From assembly GCA_031286695.1 (NCBI GenBank), contig JAITTY010000011.1, positions 496,001-560,000 on the forward strand: a DNA stretch of 64,000 nt, in the 5' to 3' direction. Position 1 is the stretch's first letter. The number at the start of each line of letters is the position of its first letter. The position numbers were made by a program, and so were the translations under genes. The notes below the pieces were generated by a model, which did no database searches, was not told the origin of the DNA, and saw only the letters and a program-made list of their open reading frames with translations. Of this stretch, positions 9,714 through 17,962 are shown in pieces. The stretch is from Sphingobacterium sp. (lineage in GTDB: Bacteria; Bacteroidota; Bacteroidia; Sphingobacteriales; Sphingobacteriaceae).

Positions 9714-9978
9714 ACCTGCAGGTTAACTGAAAGAAAATACCCAATGATTTGCGGTTTATATTTTTTGATGTCATGACTGAGTTTATGCAGCACCTCTTTT
9801 TTCTTTTCGCCGTGCTTCATTAAAAAAGGAGGGAGTCATGTGGGCAGTTGTCGCTGTCTGTGTACTTTTTATCCCATCTTTTCGGCAACCCGGACATTTC
9901 GGTATCTATGAATAACAAATATTTTTTCAAGGAAGTATTTATAATAAGTAACTAAAAGTAATCAAAATTTACTGCAGG
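9714..9978 (-). pseudogene. Decayed partial copy of the exonuclease gene 5' half and leader
   Basis: This stretch matches 6699-7081 almost base for base: the 5' half of the exonuclease gene, its TTG start region (stretch caaatattttttcaaggaag, same orientation) and the 48-base leader up to actgcagg. Relative to the intact gene it lacks about 118 bases (counterpart of roughly 6823-6940), carries scattered substitutions, and has no counterpart of the gene's 3' half. It therefore cannot encode the enzyme. The two copies are direct repeats flanking the two propeller genes, so the 7.1-9.7 kb block was probably brought in or rearranged together with a duplication. Confidence 0.85.
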
Positions 9979-10035
9979 CTGCGGATACGGTCAAAATAAA
10001 TTATCTTGCTATAGGGTAACTGTTGTACTGATGTG

Positions 10036-10087
10036 GCATAACAGTGCATAACAGTTGCTCTCATTAAATCGATTAATTTAGTTTTTG
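10036..10087 (+). promoter_or_regulatory. Rhamnose operon promoter with direct-repeat operator
   Basis: GCATAACAGT occurs twice in perfect tandem (10036-10045, 10046-10055). The second CAG begins at 10052 and the TA of a -7-like element (TAGTTTTTG, consensus TAnnTTTG) begins at 10079, exactly 27 bp later. This is the same geometry as the CAGG promoters of the PUL, with boxes ACAGT instead of ACAGG. The activator would overlap the -33 region. rhaT starts at 10109. Confidence 0.6.
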
Positions 10088-10108
10088 TAATACCTAAAAA
10101 GATACATA

Positions 10109-11185
10109 ATGAATGCTGTTTTCGGAGTTATATTTCATTTTATAGGCGGTTTTGCGTCTGGAAGTTTTTATGTGCCGTATAAGAAGGTGAAAGGCTGGTC
10201 CTGGGAATCCATGTGGATATTAGGAGGACTTTTTTCATGGATTATCGTTCCGCCGATAGCGGCAATGATGACGATTCCAAATTTTGTGGAAATTATCAAA
10301 GATACAAATAGCTCCATTTTAGGGTATACTTTTTTATTTGGATTACTCTGGGGTATTGGGGGACTGACCTATGGACTTGGCGTACGTTACCTCGGAGTAT
10401 CTTTGGGAAGTAGTATCATTTTGGGGCTCAGTATGGTTTTTGGGTCGTTGATGCCAAGTATTTATTATTTTTTTAATAAGACTGCAGGTAAGCATGGTAT
10501 AGACTATTTTTTTACGACACATTCCGGTATTTGTATTCTCATTGGACTTTTGGTGTGTGTACTTGGCGTGTTTTTATGTGGGAAGGCGGGTGTTTCAAAG
10601 GAGAAACATTTGTCGGCATTATCAGCTGAAAGCAAGTCCGATTACAATTTTGGATTGGGTATCGTTGTGGCTATTATATCGGGGATATTAAGTGCTTGTT
10701 TCAATTTTGGCATTGAGGCTGGAAAACCGATGGCCGATGTGGCCAACACGTTATGGAAAGCTGCTAATCCAGCTCAAGGGGAATTCCTTTATCAAAATAA
10801 CGTCACTTATATTGTAATCCTTTGGGGTGGCTTTGTGACGAACTTTCTTTGGTGCCTTTACTTGCTGTTTAAGAATAGGACTTTTGGAGATTATACGAAG
10901 TCCGATGTGCCAAAGGGCAAAAACTTCCTTTTATGTGCGATAGCGGGAACAACTTGGTATCTGCAGTTTTTCTTTTATGGAATGGGCGAAAGCCGTTTAG
11001 GAAATGGGGCTAGTTCATGGATACTGCATATGGCATTTATCATTCTTATTTCAAATGCTTGGGGTGTTGCACTCAAGGAATGGAAAGGTGTGGATCGTGC
11101 AACTTATCGTTCTATAATCGGAGGGATTATAACCATTATTATCTCTATTTGCATTGTAGGGTTTGCGAAGACATTAGAAAATTAA
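10109..11185 (+). CDS. rhaT: L-rhamnose/proton symporter RhaT
   Basis: A 358-residue inner-membrane protein with about ten hydrophobic segments. The N-terminus (GVIFHFIGGFASGSFYVPYK) and the segment GLRYLG-like LGVRYLGVSLGSS match the RhaT family, whose members import L-rhamnose with protons. Length is typical (about 340-360). It is the first gene of the rha operon, 22 bases ahead of the aldolase/dehydrogenase gene. It would bring rhamnose released in the periplasm by the GH106 rhamnosidase into the cytoplasm. Confidence 0.93.
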   Translation: MNAVFGVIFHFIGGFASGSFYVPYKKVKGWSWESMWILGGLFSWIIVPPIAAMMTIPNFVEIIKDTNSSILGYTFLFGLLWGIGGLTYGLGVRYLGVSLGSSIILGLSMVFGSLMPSIYYFFNKTAGKHGIDYFFTTHSGICILIGLLVCVLGVFLCGKAGVSKEKHLSALSAESKSDYNFGLGIVVAIISGILSACFNFGIEAGKPMADVANTLWKAANPAQGEFLYQNNVTYIVILWGGFVTNFLWCLYLLFKNRTFGDYTKSDVPKGKNFLLCAIAGTTWYLQFFFYGMGESRLGNGASSWILHMAFIILISNAWGVALKEWKGVDRATYRSIIGGIITIIISICIVGFAKTLEN

Positions 11186-11207
11186 TATTTAAATAAATAT
11201 AGAAGAA

Positions 11208-13316
11208 GTGAAAACGTACAAACATGTCAATTACTTATGGGACGATGAGAAAGCTCAGGCACTAAGCGGTGATGAAGTAGCTTTACTGTTATATCGTTCG
11301 AATATTTTAGGCGCAGATTTAAGGATCACAAATTATGGCGGGGGAAATACCTCCTGCAAAGTTTCTGAAAAAGATCCTTTGACAGGCGAAGAAGTGGAGG
11401 TGATGTGGATTAAAGGCTCCGGAGGTGACATCGGGACTTTGAAAAAGTCAGGTTTGGCAGCTTTGTATCTCCAACGTTTACGTAATTTGGAAAATGTCTA
11501 TCGTGGATTAGAGCATGAAGATGAAATGGTTGAATTATTTAATCACTGTATCTATGATCTAGCGTCTAAAGCCCCATCTATTGATACACCATTGCATGGA
11601 TTCTTGCCATTCAAACATATTGACCATTTACACCCTGATGCGGCGATTGCAATTGCCGCGGCTAAAGATGGAAAGACAATCACACAAGAGCTTTTCAATG
11701 GATCCATCGGTTGGGTGGACTGGCAACGTCCAGGCTTTGATTTAGGCTTGCAGTTAAGAGCTTGTTTGGAAGAAAATCCAGGAATTCGGGGGATTATGCT
11801 TGGTTCGCATGGTCTTTTTACATGGGGAGATACCGCTCACGAATGTTATGTTAATTCGTTGGATGTCATTGAAGCCTGTGCAGCATATCTTGAGCAGAAT
11901 TATGGTAAGAAAGCACCTGTCTTTGGTGGACAAAAAGTGACTAGTTTGGATAAAAGTGGACGTATTGAACAAGCTGCCAAACTAGCGCCGATCTTACGAG
12001 GTTTTTGTTCGAGTGAGCGCCACATGATCGGACATTTTACAGATGATGATCGTGTATTGGAATTTATTAATTCGCATGACTTAGCGCGTTTGGCTCCATT
12101 GGGTACGAGTTGCCCCGACCACTTTTTGAGAACTAAAATCCAGCCATTGGTATTGAATCTTGACAAGTCTGATAATTTAGATAACGTTGAAGAGCTCAAA
12201 ATAAAACTGACACCTTTGTTTGAAGATTATCGCGACATGTATGCACAGTATTATGAAAACTGCAAACACGATAATAGTCCGGCTATCCGAGATAAAAACC
12301 CTGTTATCGTGCTCTATCCTGGAGTAGGGATGTTTTCATTTGCGAAGGATAAGCAAACGGCACGGGTGGCTGCGGAATTCTATATCAATGCAATTAATGT
12401 CATGAAAGGTGCTGAGGCTGTAAGCGAATATACCGCATTACCTCGTCAAGAGGCATTTGATATTGAATATTGGTTGCTGGAGGAAGCAAAATTGCAGCGT
12501 ATGCCAAAACCCAAGGCACTTTCTGGAAAAATAGCATTAGTCACTGGTAGTGGTGGCGGTATTGGAAAAGCGATTGCAAAGAAAATGGCTCAAGAAGGGG
12601 CGGTTGTCGTCCTCAACGATATCAATACAGAGCGTTTAGAGTCGAGTAAGGCCGAATTTGTGACCGAATTTGGAAAAGATTCAGTTATCTCCACAACCCT
12701 TGATGTAACCAATGCGGATTCTATCAAAGGCGCTTTGAAAGATGCTGCGCTAGCATTCGGCGGCATTGATATCGTCGTGAATAATGCTGGACTATCGATT
12801 TCAAAAACAATCGAAGACCACACGGAGAAAGATTGGGATTTATTGTACGATGTATTGGTAAAGGGACAGTTCTTGGTTACTCAGGGAGCGACTTCAATAC
12901 TAAAAGGGCAGGCAATCGGTGGCGATATTATAAATATTGTCAGCAAAAATGCTTTGGTTAGCGGTCCCAACAATACAGGGTATGGAAGTGCAAAAGGTGC
13001 CCAGTTGCATTTGAGCCGTTTATGTGCAGCAGAATTAGGCCCTGCAGGAGTGCGTGTAAATGTTGTCAATCCAGATGCGGTTATTTCAGACAGTAATATC
13101 TGGGCCGGAGGATGGGCTGAAGGTCGAGCGAAAGCCTATGGCATCACTGTCGCTGAATTACCCGCTTACTATGCAAAACGCACGCTATTGAATCAGATTA
13201 TTCTTCCAGAAGACATCGCAAATGCATGTTTTGCTTTTGTTGGTGGGCTACTGAGCAAATCTACAGGGAACGTGTTAAACGTTGACGGAGGTGTTGCAAT
13301 GGCGTTTGTACGCTAA
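11208..13316 (+). CDS. Bifunctional rhamnulose-1-phosphate aldolase/lactaldehyde dehydrogenase
   Basis: 702 residues with two domains. The N-terminal class II aldolase domain (about 1-430) has GGGNTSCK (phosphate-binding region) and GSHGLFTWG. The C-terminal short-chain dehydrogenase (about 435-702) has the NAD-binding TGSGGGIGKA, NNAGLS and the catalytic YGSAK pattern. Family members split L-rhamnulose 1-phosphate into dihydroxyacetone phosphate and L-lactaldehyde and oxidise the latter to lactate. The start is GTG (11208): the peptide MKTYKHVNYLWDD is the usual family start and an A/G-rich stretch precedes it. Gene order between the permease, isomerase and kinase supports the role. Confidence 0.92.
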   Translation: MKTYKHVNYLWDDEKAQALSGDEVALLLYRSNILGADLRITNYGGGNTSCKVSEKDPLTGEEVEVMWIKGSGGDIGTLKKSGLAALYLQRLRNLENVYRGLEHEDEMVELFNHCIYDLASKAPSIDTPLHGFLPFKHIDHLHPDAAIAIAAAKDGKTITQELFNGSIGWVDWQRPGFDLGLQLRACLEENPGIRGIMLGSHGLFTWGDTAHECYVNSLDVIEACAAYLEQNYGKKAPVFGGQKVTSLDKSGRIEQAAKLAPILRGFCSSERHMIGHFTDDDRVLEFINSHDLARLAPLGTSCPDHFLRTKIQPLVLNLDKSDNLDNVEELKIKLTPLFEDYRDMYAQYYENCKHDNSPAIRDKNPVIVLYPGVGMFSFAKDKQTARVAAEFYINAINVMKGAEAVSEYTALPRQEAFDIEYWLLEEAKLQRMPKPKALSGKIALVTGSGGGIGKAIAKKMAQEGAVVVLNDINTERLESSKAEFVTEFGKDSVISTTLDVTNADSIKGALKDAALAFGGIDIVVNNAGLSISKTIEDHTEKDWDLLYDVLVKGQFLVTQGATSILKGQAIGGDIINIVSKNALVSGPNNTGYGSAKGAQLHLSRLCAAELGPAGVRVNVVNPDAVISDSNIWAGGWAEGRAKAYGITVAELPAYYAKRTLLNQIILPEDIANACFAFVGGLLSKSTGNVLNVDGGVAMAFVR

Positions 13317-13327
13317 TTTTTATATCT

Positions 13328-13369
13328 TAGGTGTCGCGTTCGGAAAGGGAAAAATGTACGCGACACCTA
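13328..13369. repeat. Intercistronic hairpin in the rha operon
   Basis: TAGGTGTCGCGT (13328-13339) pairs perfectly with ACGCGACACCTA (13358-13369) over an 18-base loop, between the aldolase/dehydrogenase stop and the isomerase start. A short ATTTTT follows a few bases later. It could be a partial terminator or a processing or stability element that sets the ratio of the genes on either side. Confidence 0.65.
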
Positions 13370-13396
13370 GCATTTTTACACGATAACCATTAAATC

Positions 13397-14671
13397 ATGA
13401 TTCTAGATAAGAAAATTATAGATCAGCACAATAACCAATTAAAAGATAAGCATAAAAGGGCATTTGACTATGTGTCGGCAGATATTCCACAGGTAGATGA
13501 AATTCTGGATAAACTTCAAAAATTTCAAATCGCTATACCAAGTTGGGCATTAGGTACGGGCGGAACTCGCTTTGGACGTTTTTCAGGTGCTGGTGAACCC
13601 GGAACCTTAGAACAAAAGCTGGAGGACGTAGGTTTATTGCATGCACTCAACAAATCAAGTGGCGCCATTTCTTTGCATATACCTTGGGATATTCCTTCGG
13701 ATGCAGAAAAAATCAAGTCATTGGCCTCTAAACTCGGTATTGCATTTGATGCCGTAAACTCCAACACTTTTCAAGATCAAGTAGGACAAGAACACAGCTA
13801 TAAGTTTGGTTCATTGCATCATGTTGACCCAAAAGTTCGTCAGCAAGCTGTAGATCATAATATCGAAGTCATCAACTATGGCAAAGCCGTTGGTTCTAAA
13901 GCTTTGACCGTTTGGTTAGCTGATGGATCATCCTTTCCTGGACAATTAAATTTCAGAGAAGCGTTTCAAAATACCTTATCGAGTCTACAAGAAATCTATA
14001 AACATTTGCCGGAAGATTGGAAACTTTTTGTCGAGTACAAAGCATTTGAACCATACTTCTATTCTATGACAATTGGTGATTGGGGACAGTCCCTATTGTT
14101 GGCAAACAAATTAGGTCCAAAAGCCTATACATTGGTTGATTTGGGACACCATTTGCCCAATGCCAACATTGAACAAATTGTTTCATTATTGTTGATGGAG
14201 GGTAAGCTTGGTGGATTTCATTTTAACGATAGTAAGTACGCTGACGACGATCTTACGGCAGGAAGTATTAAGCCATATCAGTTATTTTTGATATTCAACG
14301 AATTGATCGATGGGATGGATGAAAAGGGTATCGACCACGCGAGCGGCTTGGGATGGATGATTGATGCTTCGCATAACCTGAAAGATCCCTTAGTCGATTT
14401 GTTGCAATCAGTTGAGGCTATTAAGATCGCCTATGCACAAGCCTTGTTGGTTGATCGGAAAGCGTTGAAACAGGCACAGCAATCAAACGATATCGTGAAA
14501 GCACAGGAAATCCTGCAAGGAGCATTTCGTACCGATGTCAGACCACTTGTTGCAGAAGCAAGACTAAGACGTGGAGCGGCGTTGAATCCTGTTCAATTGT
14601 TTAATGAAGAAGATTTACGGGCTAAACTTATCGAAGAACGCGGAATTAATTCCGTCGCTACCGGTTTGTAA
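13397..14671 (+). CDS. rhaI: L-rhamnose isomerase (RhaI type)
   Basis: 424 residues, a TIM-barrel sugar isomerase of the xylose-isomerase-like superfamily. Likely metal-site segments are FVEYKAFEPYFYS (about 214-226), LVDLGHHLPN (about 252-261) and FHFNDSKYADDD (about 274-285). The protein is close to the Pseudomonas-type L-rhamnose isomerases and unlike E. coli RhaA. It converts L-rhamnose to L-rhamnulose in the cytoplasm. It follows an 80-base gap containing a strong hairpin and lies 14 bases ahead of the kinase. Identification rests on motif recognition plus operon context. Confidence 0.88.
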   Translation: MILDKKIIDQHNNQLKDKHKRAFDYVSADIPQVDEILDKLQKFQIAIPSWALGTGGTRFGRFSGAGEPGTLEQKLEDVGLLHALNKSSGAISLHIPWDIPSDAEKIKSLASKLGIAFDAVNSNTFQDQVGQEHSYKFGSLHHVDPKVRQQAVDHNIEVINYGKAVGSKALTVWLADGSSFPGQLNFREAFQNTLSSLQEIYKHLPEDWKLFVEYKAFEPYFYSMTIGDWGQSLLLANKLGPKAYTLVDLGHHLPNANIEQIVSLLLMEGKLGGFHFNDSKYADDDLTAGSIKPYQLFLIFNELIDGMDEKGIDHASGLGWMIDASHNLKDPLVDLLQSVEAIKIAYAQALLVDRKALKQAQQSNDIVKAQEILQGAFRTDVRPLVAEARLRRGAALNPVQLFNEEDLRAKLIEERGINSVATGL

Positions 14672-14685
14672 CGAGGGGAAAAGGA

Positions 14686-16056
14686 ATGAGGGGAAAACCA
14701 ATACCAGTAGTCGCCATATTCGACGTTGGAAAGACTAACAAGAAGTTATTTCTCTTTAATGAGCAGTATCAGATCGTTTTTGAAAGGTCTGCCCGCTTTT
14801 TAGAAACTACGGACGAGGATGGCGATAGCTGTGAAAATTTGGAAAGTTTACGTTTGTCCGTTTTTGACTCATTACATGAAGTCTTTCGGAAAGGCGAGTT
14901 TGAAATTAAGGCAATTAATTTTACTTCATATGGTGCGAGTTTTGTCTACATTGATAAAGATGGTCGGCCTTTAACGCCATTGTATAACTATCTGAAGGAA
15001 TACCCAAAGAAACTGCTGGAGTCATTCTATGCACAATATGGCGGAAAAGATAGATTCGCATTGGAAACGTCCTCTCCGAGTTTGGGAAGTCTTAATTCTG
15101 GGCTACAGATCTATCGTTTGTTTAAACTAAAACCGGCGTTGTTTGAGGAGGTCAAATGGGCGCTACATCTTCCGCAATATTTGAGTTATCTAATTTCAGG
15201 ACAACCTTATGCCGATATGACAAGTATAGGCTGCCATACAGCATTGTGGGATTTTAAGAAAAATAACTACCATCAGTGGGTCTTTGATACAGGTATTCTA
15301 CAAAAAATGGCACCTATCGTCCAAGGAGATCAACTTTTTAGGGCAACTTTTCCGGGAAGTGGTTATCTGGTAGGGAGCGGTTTGCATGATAGCTCTTCGG
15401 CTTTGATCCCCTATCTGTTGAACTTTCATGAACCTTTTGTGTTGATTTCAACAGGAACTTGGTGTATTTCCTTCAATCCATTCAATGATAAACCGTTGAC
15501 CAAAGAAGAACTAAACGAAGATTGCTTGCAGTACATGACTTACACTGGAAAACCGATTAAAGCGTCACGCCTGTTTGCAGGCTATGAACATGAAGAACAA
15601 GTGAAGCGTATTGCAGATTTTTTCCAAGTTTCAACTGGTAAGTTCAAACAAATTGGACTGCAATGGAATATTATCGAAAAATATCAAGCGTTGGATATTT
15701 CGGATGAGCTGTCGGCTTTTTCATCGATAGATTTGAGTCATTTTAATGATTATACAGAAGCTTATCATGTTTTTATGATGCATTTGGTAAAAGCACAGAT
15801 CAAAGCAACCTCCTTGGTCTTACAGAAAAAAGGTGTTCAACGCATATTTGTAGATGGTGGATTTAGCCGTAATGTCATCTACATGACATTATTGGCGCAA
15901 GCTTTTCCAAATAGCGAAGTTTTTGGAGCATCAATGGCGCAAGCAACGGCGCTTGGGGCTGCATTAGTCATTCATGATCATTGGAATACGCAAGCTATGC
16001 CAAATGACATTATTGAATTGCGCTATTTTAGGGCTAAACAACAACCGCATATATAA
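14686..16056 (+). CDS. rhaB: FGGY-family rhamnulokinase
   Basis: A 456-residue sugar kinase of the FHY/FGGY fold. The phosphate-1 motif is IFDVGKTNKKLFLF (residues 10-23), the mid-protein adenosine/phosphate-2 region is LISTGTWCISF, and FVDGGFSRN precedes the C-terminal helix. It phosphorylates L-rhamnulose to give the substrate of the aldolase encoded two genes upstream. Assignment to rhamnulose comes from the operon; the family also includes fuculo- and xylulokinases. It is the last gene of the rha operon, followed by a terminator at 16106. Confidence 0.88.
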   Translation: MRGKPIPVVAIFDVGKTNKKLFLFNEQYQIVFERSARFLETTDEDGDSCENLESLRLSVFDSLHEVFRKGEFEIKAINFTSYGASFVYIDKDGRPLTPLYNYLKEYPKKLLESFYAQYGGKDRFALETSSPSLGSLNSGLQIYRLFKLKPALFEEVKWALHLPQYLSYLISGQPYADMTSIGCHTALWDFKKNNYHQWVFDTGILQKMAPIVQGDQLFRATFPGSGYLVGSGLHDSSSALIPYLLNFHEPFVLISTGTWCISFNPFNDKPLTKEELNEDCLQYMTYTGKPIKASRLFAGYEHEEQVKRIADFFQVSTGKFKQIGLQWNIIEKYQALDISDELSAFSSIDLSHFNDYTEAYHVFMMHLVKAQIKATSLVLQKKGVQRIFVDGGFSRNVIYMTLLAQAFPNSEVFGASMAQATALGAALVIHDHWNTQAMPNDIIELRYFRAKQQPHI

Positions 16057-16105
16057 AAATAGTTTGCGAAAATAAGAATCTAGTTTTTTTATTAGTTATC
16101 GTGAG

Positions 16106-16138
16106 AGGTCAGGCAATTCATTGTCTGGCCTATTTTTT
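16106..16138 (+). terminator. Terminator of the rha operon
   Basis: AGGTCAGGCA (16106-16115) pairs with TGTCTGGCCT (16122-16131), with G-T wobbles, followed by ATTTTTT. Confidence 0.8.
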
Positions 16139-16195
16139 ATTGCCTAGCGTATTAAGAACAAGTTGGCAGGAGTATCTTTATGGCATCAAGACGTT

Positions 16196-16279
16196 AAAAA
16201 TTAAAGGTTTCCAAACAGGTGTAAGGAAACCTTTGATTAAAAACCTAAAATTATGAATAATTATACCAATTATTATATG
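16196..16279 (-). ncRNA. Possible minus-strand small RNA of about 85 nt
   Basis: Reading leftward, a half-conserved site (GCCA, ACAGTT, CAGG with CAGG starting at 16319) is followed at exactly 27 bp by CATCTTTA, a weak match to TAnnTTTG. The hairpin 16225-16234/16203-16212 (GGTTTCC arms) then runs into ATTTTT on the minus strand. Its 3' end resembles the stronger candidate at 41283-41464. The plus-strand reading (hairpin, then CCTAAAATTATG) also resembles a leader of a SusC-type gene, so a relic is an equally good explanation. Confidence 0.2.
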
Positions 16280-16335
16280 ATGATTAAAGATGCTAACAAT
16301 TAATAAATTAGCTGTCCTGAACTGTTGGCAAAAGA

Positions 16336-16386
16336 TAAGCACAGGTAAGCACAGGGTGGTCTGATGAACAGGAAAAATTATATTTG
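16336..16386 (+). promoter_or_regulatory. PUL promoter module for the CE12 gene at 16414
   Basis: TAAGCACAGG occurs twice in perfect tandem (16336-16355) followed by GTGG. The second CAGG (16352) lies 27 bp before a perfect -7 box TATATTTG (16379-16386). No TTG stands at -33, where the boxes sit, which suggests dependence on an activator. Confidence 0.75.
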
Positions 16387-16413
16387 AGGCTCCTAAATTA
16401 ATAAAGCTTAAAG

Positions 16414-17721
16414 ATGAAGAGAATAATCTTAACGATTGGTTTTTTTATACTGTCCTATCATGTTTTGATCGCTGAACAGATTGTTAGGGAATTTAGCTTT
16501 GGTGATGCTAAAAAAGATAAAGCTGTAATTTCTTTAATGGAATCCCAATCTTATACGGATGCCAAAGGGTATGGTTTTGATTTTTTAACAGAACAAAATG
16601 TCAGAATTGATCTAAAGAATAAAAGCCTTTTTAGCGATAAGCCATTCTACTTTTCAATAAAAGTCCCTGAAGGAAATTATAAAATTACGATCACTTATCA
16701 TGGCTTAAGAGATAAACCCTATTATAGTACAGTACGGTCAGAATCAAGGAGGTTACAGGTAGAAAATCAGGAAGTTGTACCAAATAGATCCGTAAACAGA
16801 ACTTTTGTTGTACATATTAAGGATCCAAAGATTGCTTCCGGGGGAAGGGTTGGGCTGAAGAAACCGCGGGAGCTGCAAAAGTTGGACTGGGATGATAAGC
16901 TGACTTTGGAGTTTCAACAAACAAATTGTATTTCGGCGATTCGTATTGAATCGATAAGCAATGTCCCTACTGTATTCTTAGCGGGAAATTCCACAGTAGT
17001 GAATCAAGAAGATGAGCCCTGGGCGTCCTGGGGACAAATGATTCCTCGTTTTTTTGATGCAGGTGTAGCCATTGCTAATCATGCTGAATCTGGCTTAGCA
17101 TTAAGTTCGTTTTTGTCCTCAAAAAGATTGGAAAAAATTCTCTCTGTCACCAAACCAGGAGACTATTTATTTATCGAATTTGGGCACAATGATCAAAAAG
17201 AAAAGGGAGAAAATGCAGGTGCATATAAAGGATACAGTGAGCGATTGCGTTATTTTGTTCGTGAATTTCGAGCGAAAGGTGGTATTCCGGTAATTCTAAC
17301 TTCGACAGCACGACGTTCATTTGATGAACAAGGACATTTGGTTCATACTTTAGGTGACTTTCCTGATGCAGCTCGTAAAGTTGCGGCAGAACTTCAAGTC
17401 CCTTTGATAGATCTCAATAAGAAAACAAGTCTATTTTATATGGCACTAGGAGTTGAGGGATCCAAACAGGCATTTGTCCACTATCCTGCGCATACTTTCC
17501 CAAATCAAGAAAATGCACTGGCTGATAATACCCATTTTAATCCTTACGGTGCTTATGAAATTGCAAAGATGGTACTAACTGGAATTAAAGAAAATCAATT
17601 GGCGATTGCGGGACATATCATCGATTTTCAAGGCTTTGATCCACAGCAGCCAGACAATTTTAAATCTTGGTATTGGCCACCAAGTCTAATTAATAGCGTT
17701 GTAAAACCAGATGGCAATTAG
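16414..17721 (+). CDS. Secreted rhamnogalacturonan acetylesterase (CE12) with N-terminal module
   Basis: 435 residues: signal peptide (about 1-20), an N-terminal beta-rich module (about 22-185; contains FSFGDAKKDKA and GNYKITITYHG) and a C-terminal SGNH esterase. SGNH blocks: block I is GNSTV (about 194, Asn where most members have Asp), block II is NHAESG, block III is FGHNDQ and the acid/His pair is DNTHF. CE12 enzymes remove acetyl groups from rhamnogalacturonan so lyases and hydrolases can act. It is flanked by terminators and has its own promoter, so it is probably monocistronic. It differs from the two single-domain CE12 proteins at 49979 and 50758. Confidence 0.87.
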   Translation: MKRIILTIGFFILSYHVLIAEQIVREFSFGDAKKDKAVISLMESQSYTDAKGYGFDFLTEQNVRIDLKNKSLFSDKPFYFSIKVPEGNYKITITYHGLRDKPYYSTVRSESRRLQVENQEVVPNRSVNRTFVVHIKDPKIASGGRVGLKKPRELQKLDWDDKLTLEFQQTNCISAIRIESISNVPTVFLAGNSTVVNQEDEPWASWGQMIPRFFDAGVAIANHAESGLALSSFLSSKRLEKILSVTKPGDYLFIEFGHNDQKEKGENAGAYKGYSERLRYFVREFRAKGGIPVILTSTARRSFDEQGHLVHTLGDFPDAARKVAAELQVPLIDLNKKTSLFYMALGVEGSKQAFVHYPAHTFPNQENALADNTHFNPYGAYEIAKMVLTGIKENQLAIAGHIIDFQGFDPQQPDNFKSWYWPPSLINSVVKPDGN

Positions 17722-17741
17722 TTTTGTATTGATATAACGTT

Positions 17742-17774
17742 AAGGTCGGGCAGTAGGTGTCCGACCTTTTTTTA
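17742..17774 (+). terminator. Terminator after the CE12 gene
   Basis: AGGTCGG (17743-17749) pairs with CCGACCT (17761-17767), followed by T7. Confidence 0.85.
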
Positions 17775-17794
17775 TGTCCTATTTGCTCATTTAG

Positions 17795-17840
17795 ACAGGA
17801 TAGTGCAGGTTGGTACAAATGTCTTTTAGACATATATTTG
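17795..17840 (+). promoter_or_regulatory. PUL promoter module for the FAS1/SusCD operon
   Basis: ACAGGATAGTGCAGGTTGG (17795-17813) followed by a perfect TATATTTG (17833-17840); the second CAGG (17806) is 27 bp before the TA, as at 16336. An additional imperfect palindrome, with core ATGTCT-TTT-AGACAT, overlaps the space between the boxes and the -7 box. Confidence 0.75.
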
Positions 17841-17962
17841 TTACACCAATTATGAACCGCAAAAGCACAAACTTTCGCTTCATAAACGTATTATTTGAAG
17901 TATCTCGTAAAGAAATTGCCGTAATTCATTATTAATCAAATTATTGACCTAATACATTTACT

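Larger units (their letters stand above)
9600..10108. other. Intergenic region before the rhamnose operon
   Basis: It contains a weak A/T hairpin at 9606-9625, the exonuclease pseudogene (9714-9978) and the rha promoter module (10036-10087). Nothing else is evident. Confidence 0.6.
16057..16413. other. Intergenic region with terminator, hairpin and two opposed regulatory sites
   Basis: From left to right it holds the rha terminator (16106-16138), a 10-bp-arm hairpin (16203-16234) that reads as a terminator on the minus strand, a 16-codon ORF (16253-16303) judged not to be a gene, a minus-strand CAGG site near 16319, and the plus-strand promoter module of the CE12 gene (16336-16386). Confidence 0.6.

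Noticed and set aside
6699..9978. The repeated exonuclease sequences considered as ends of an insertion sequence or transposon.
   Set aside because: They are direct repeats of coding sequence, with no transposase, integrase or terminal inverted repeats in between.
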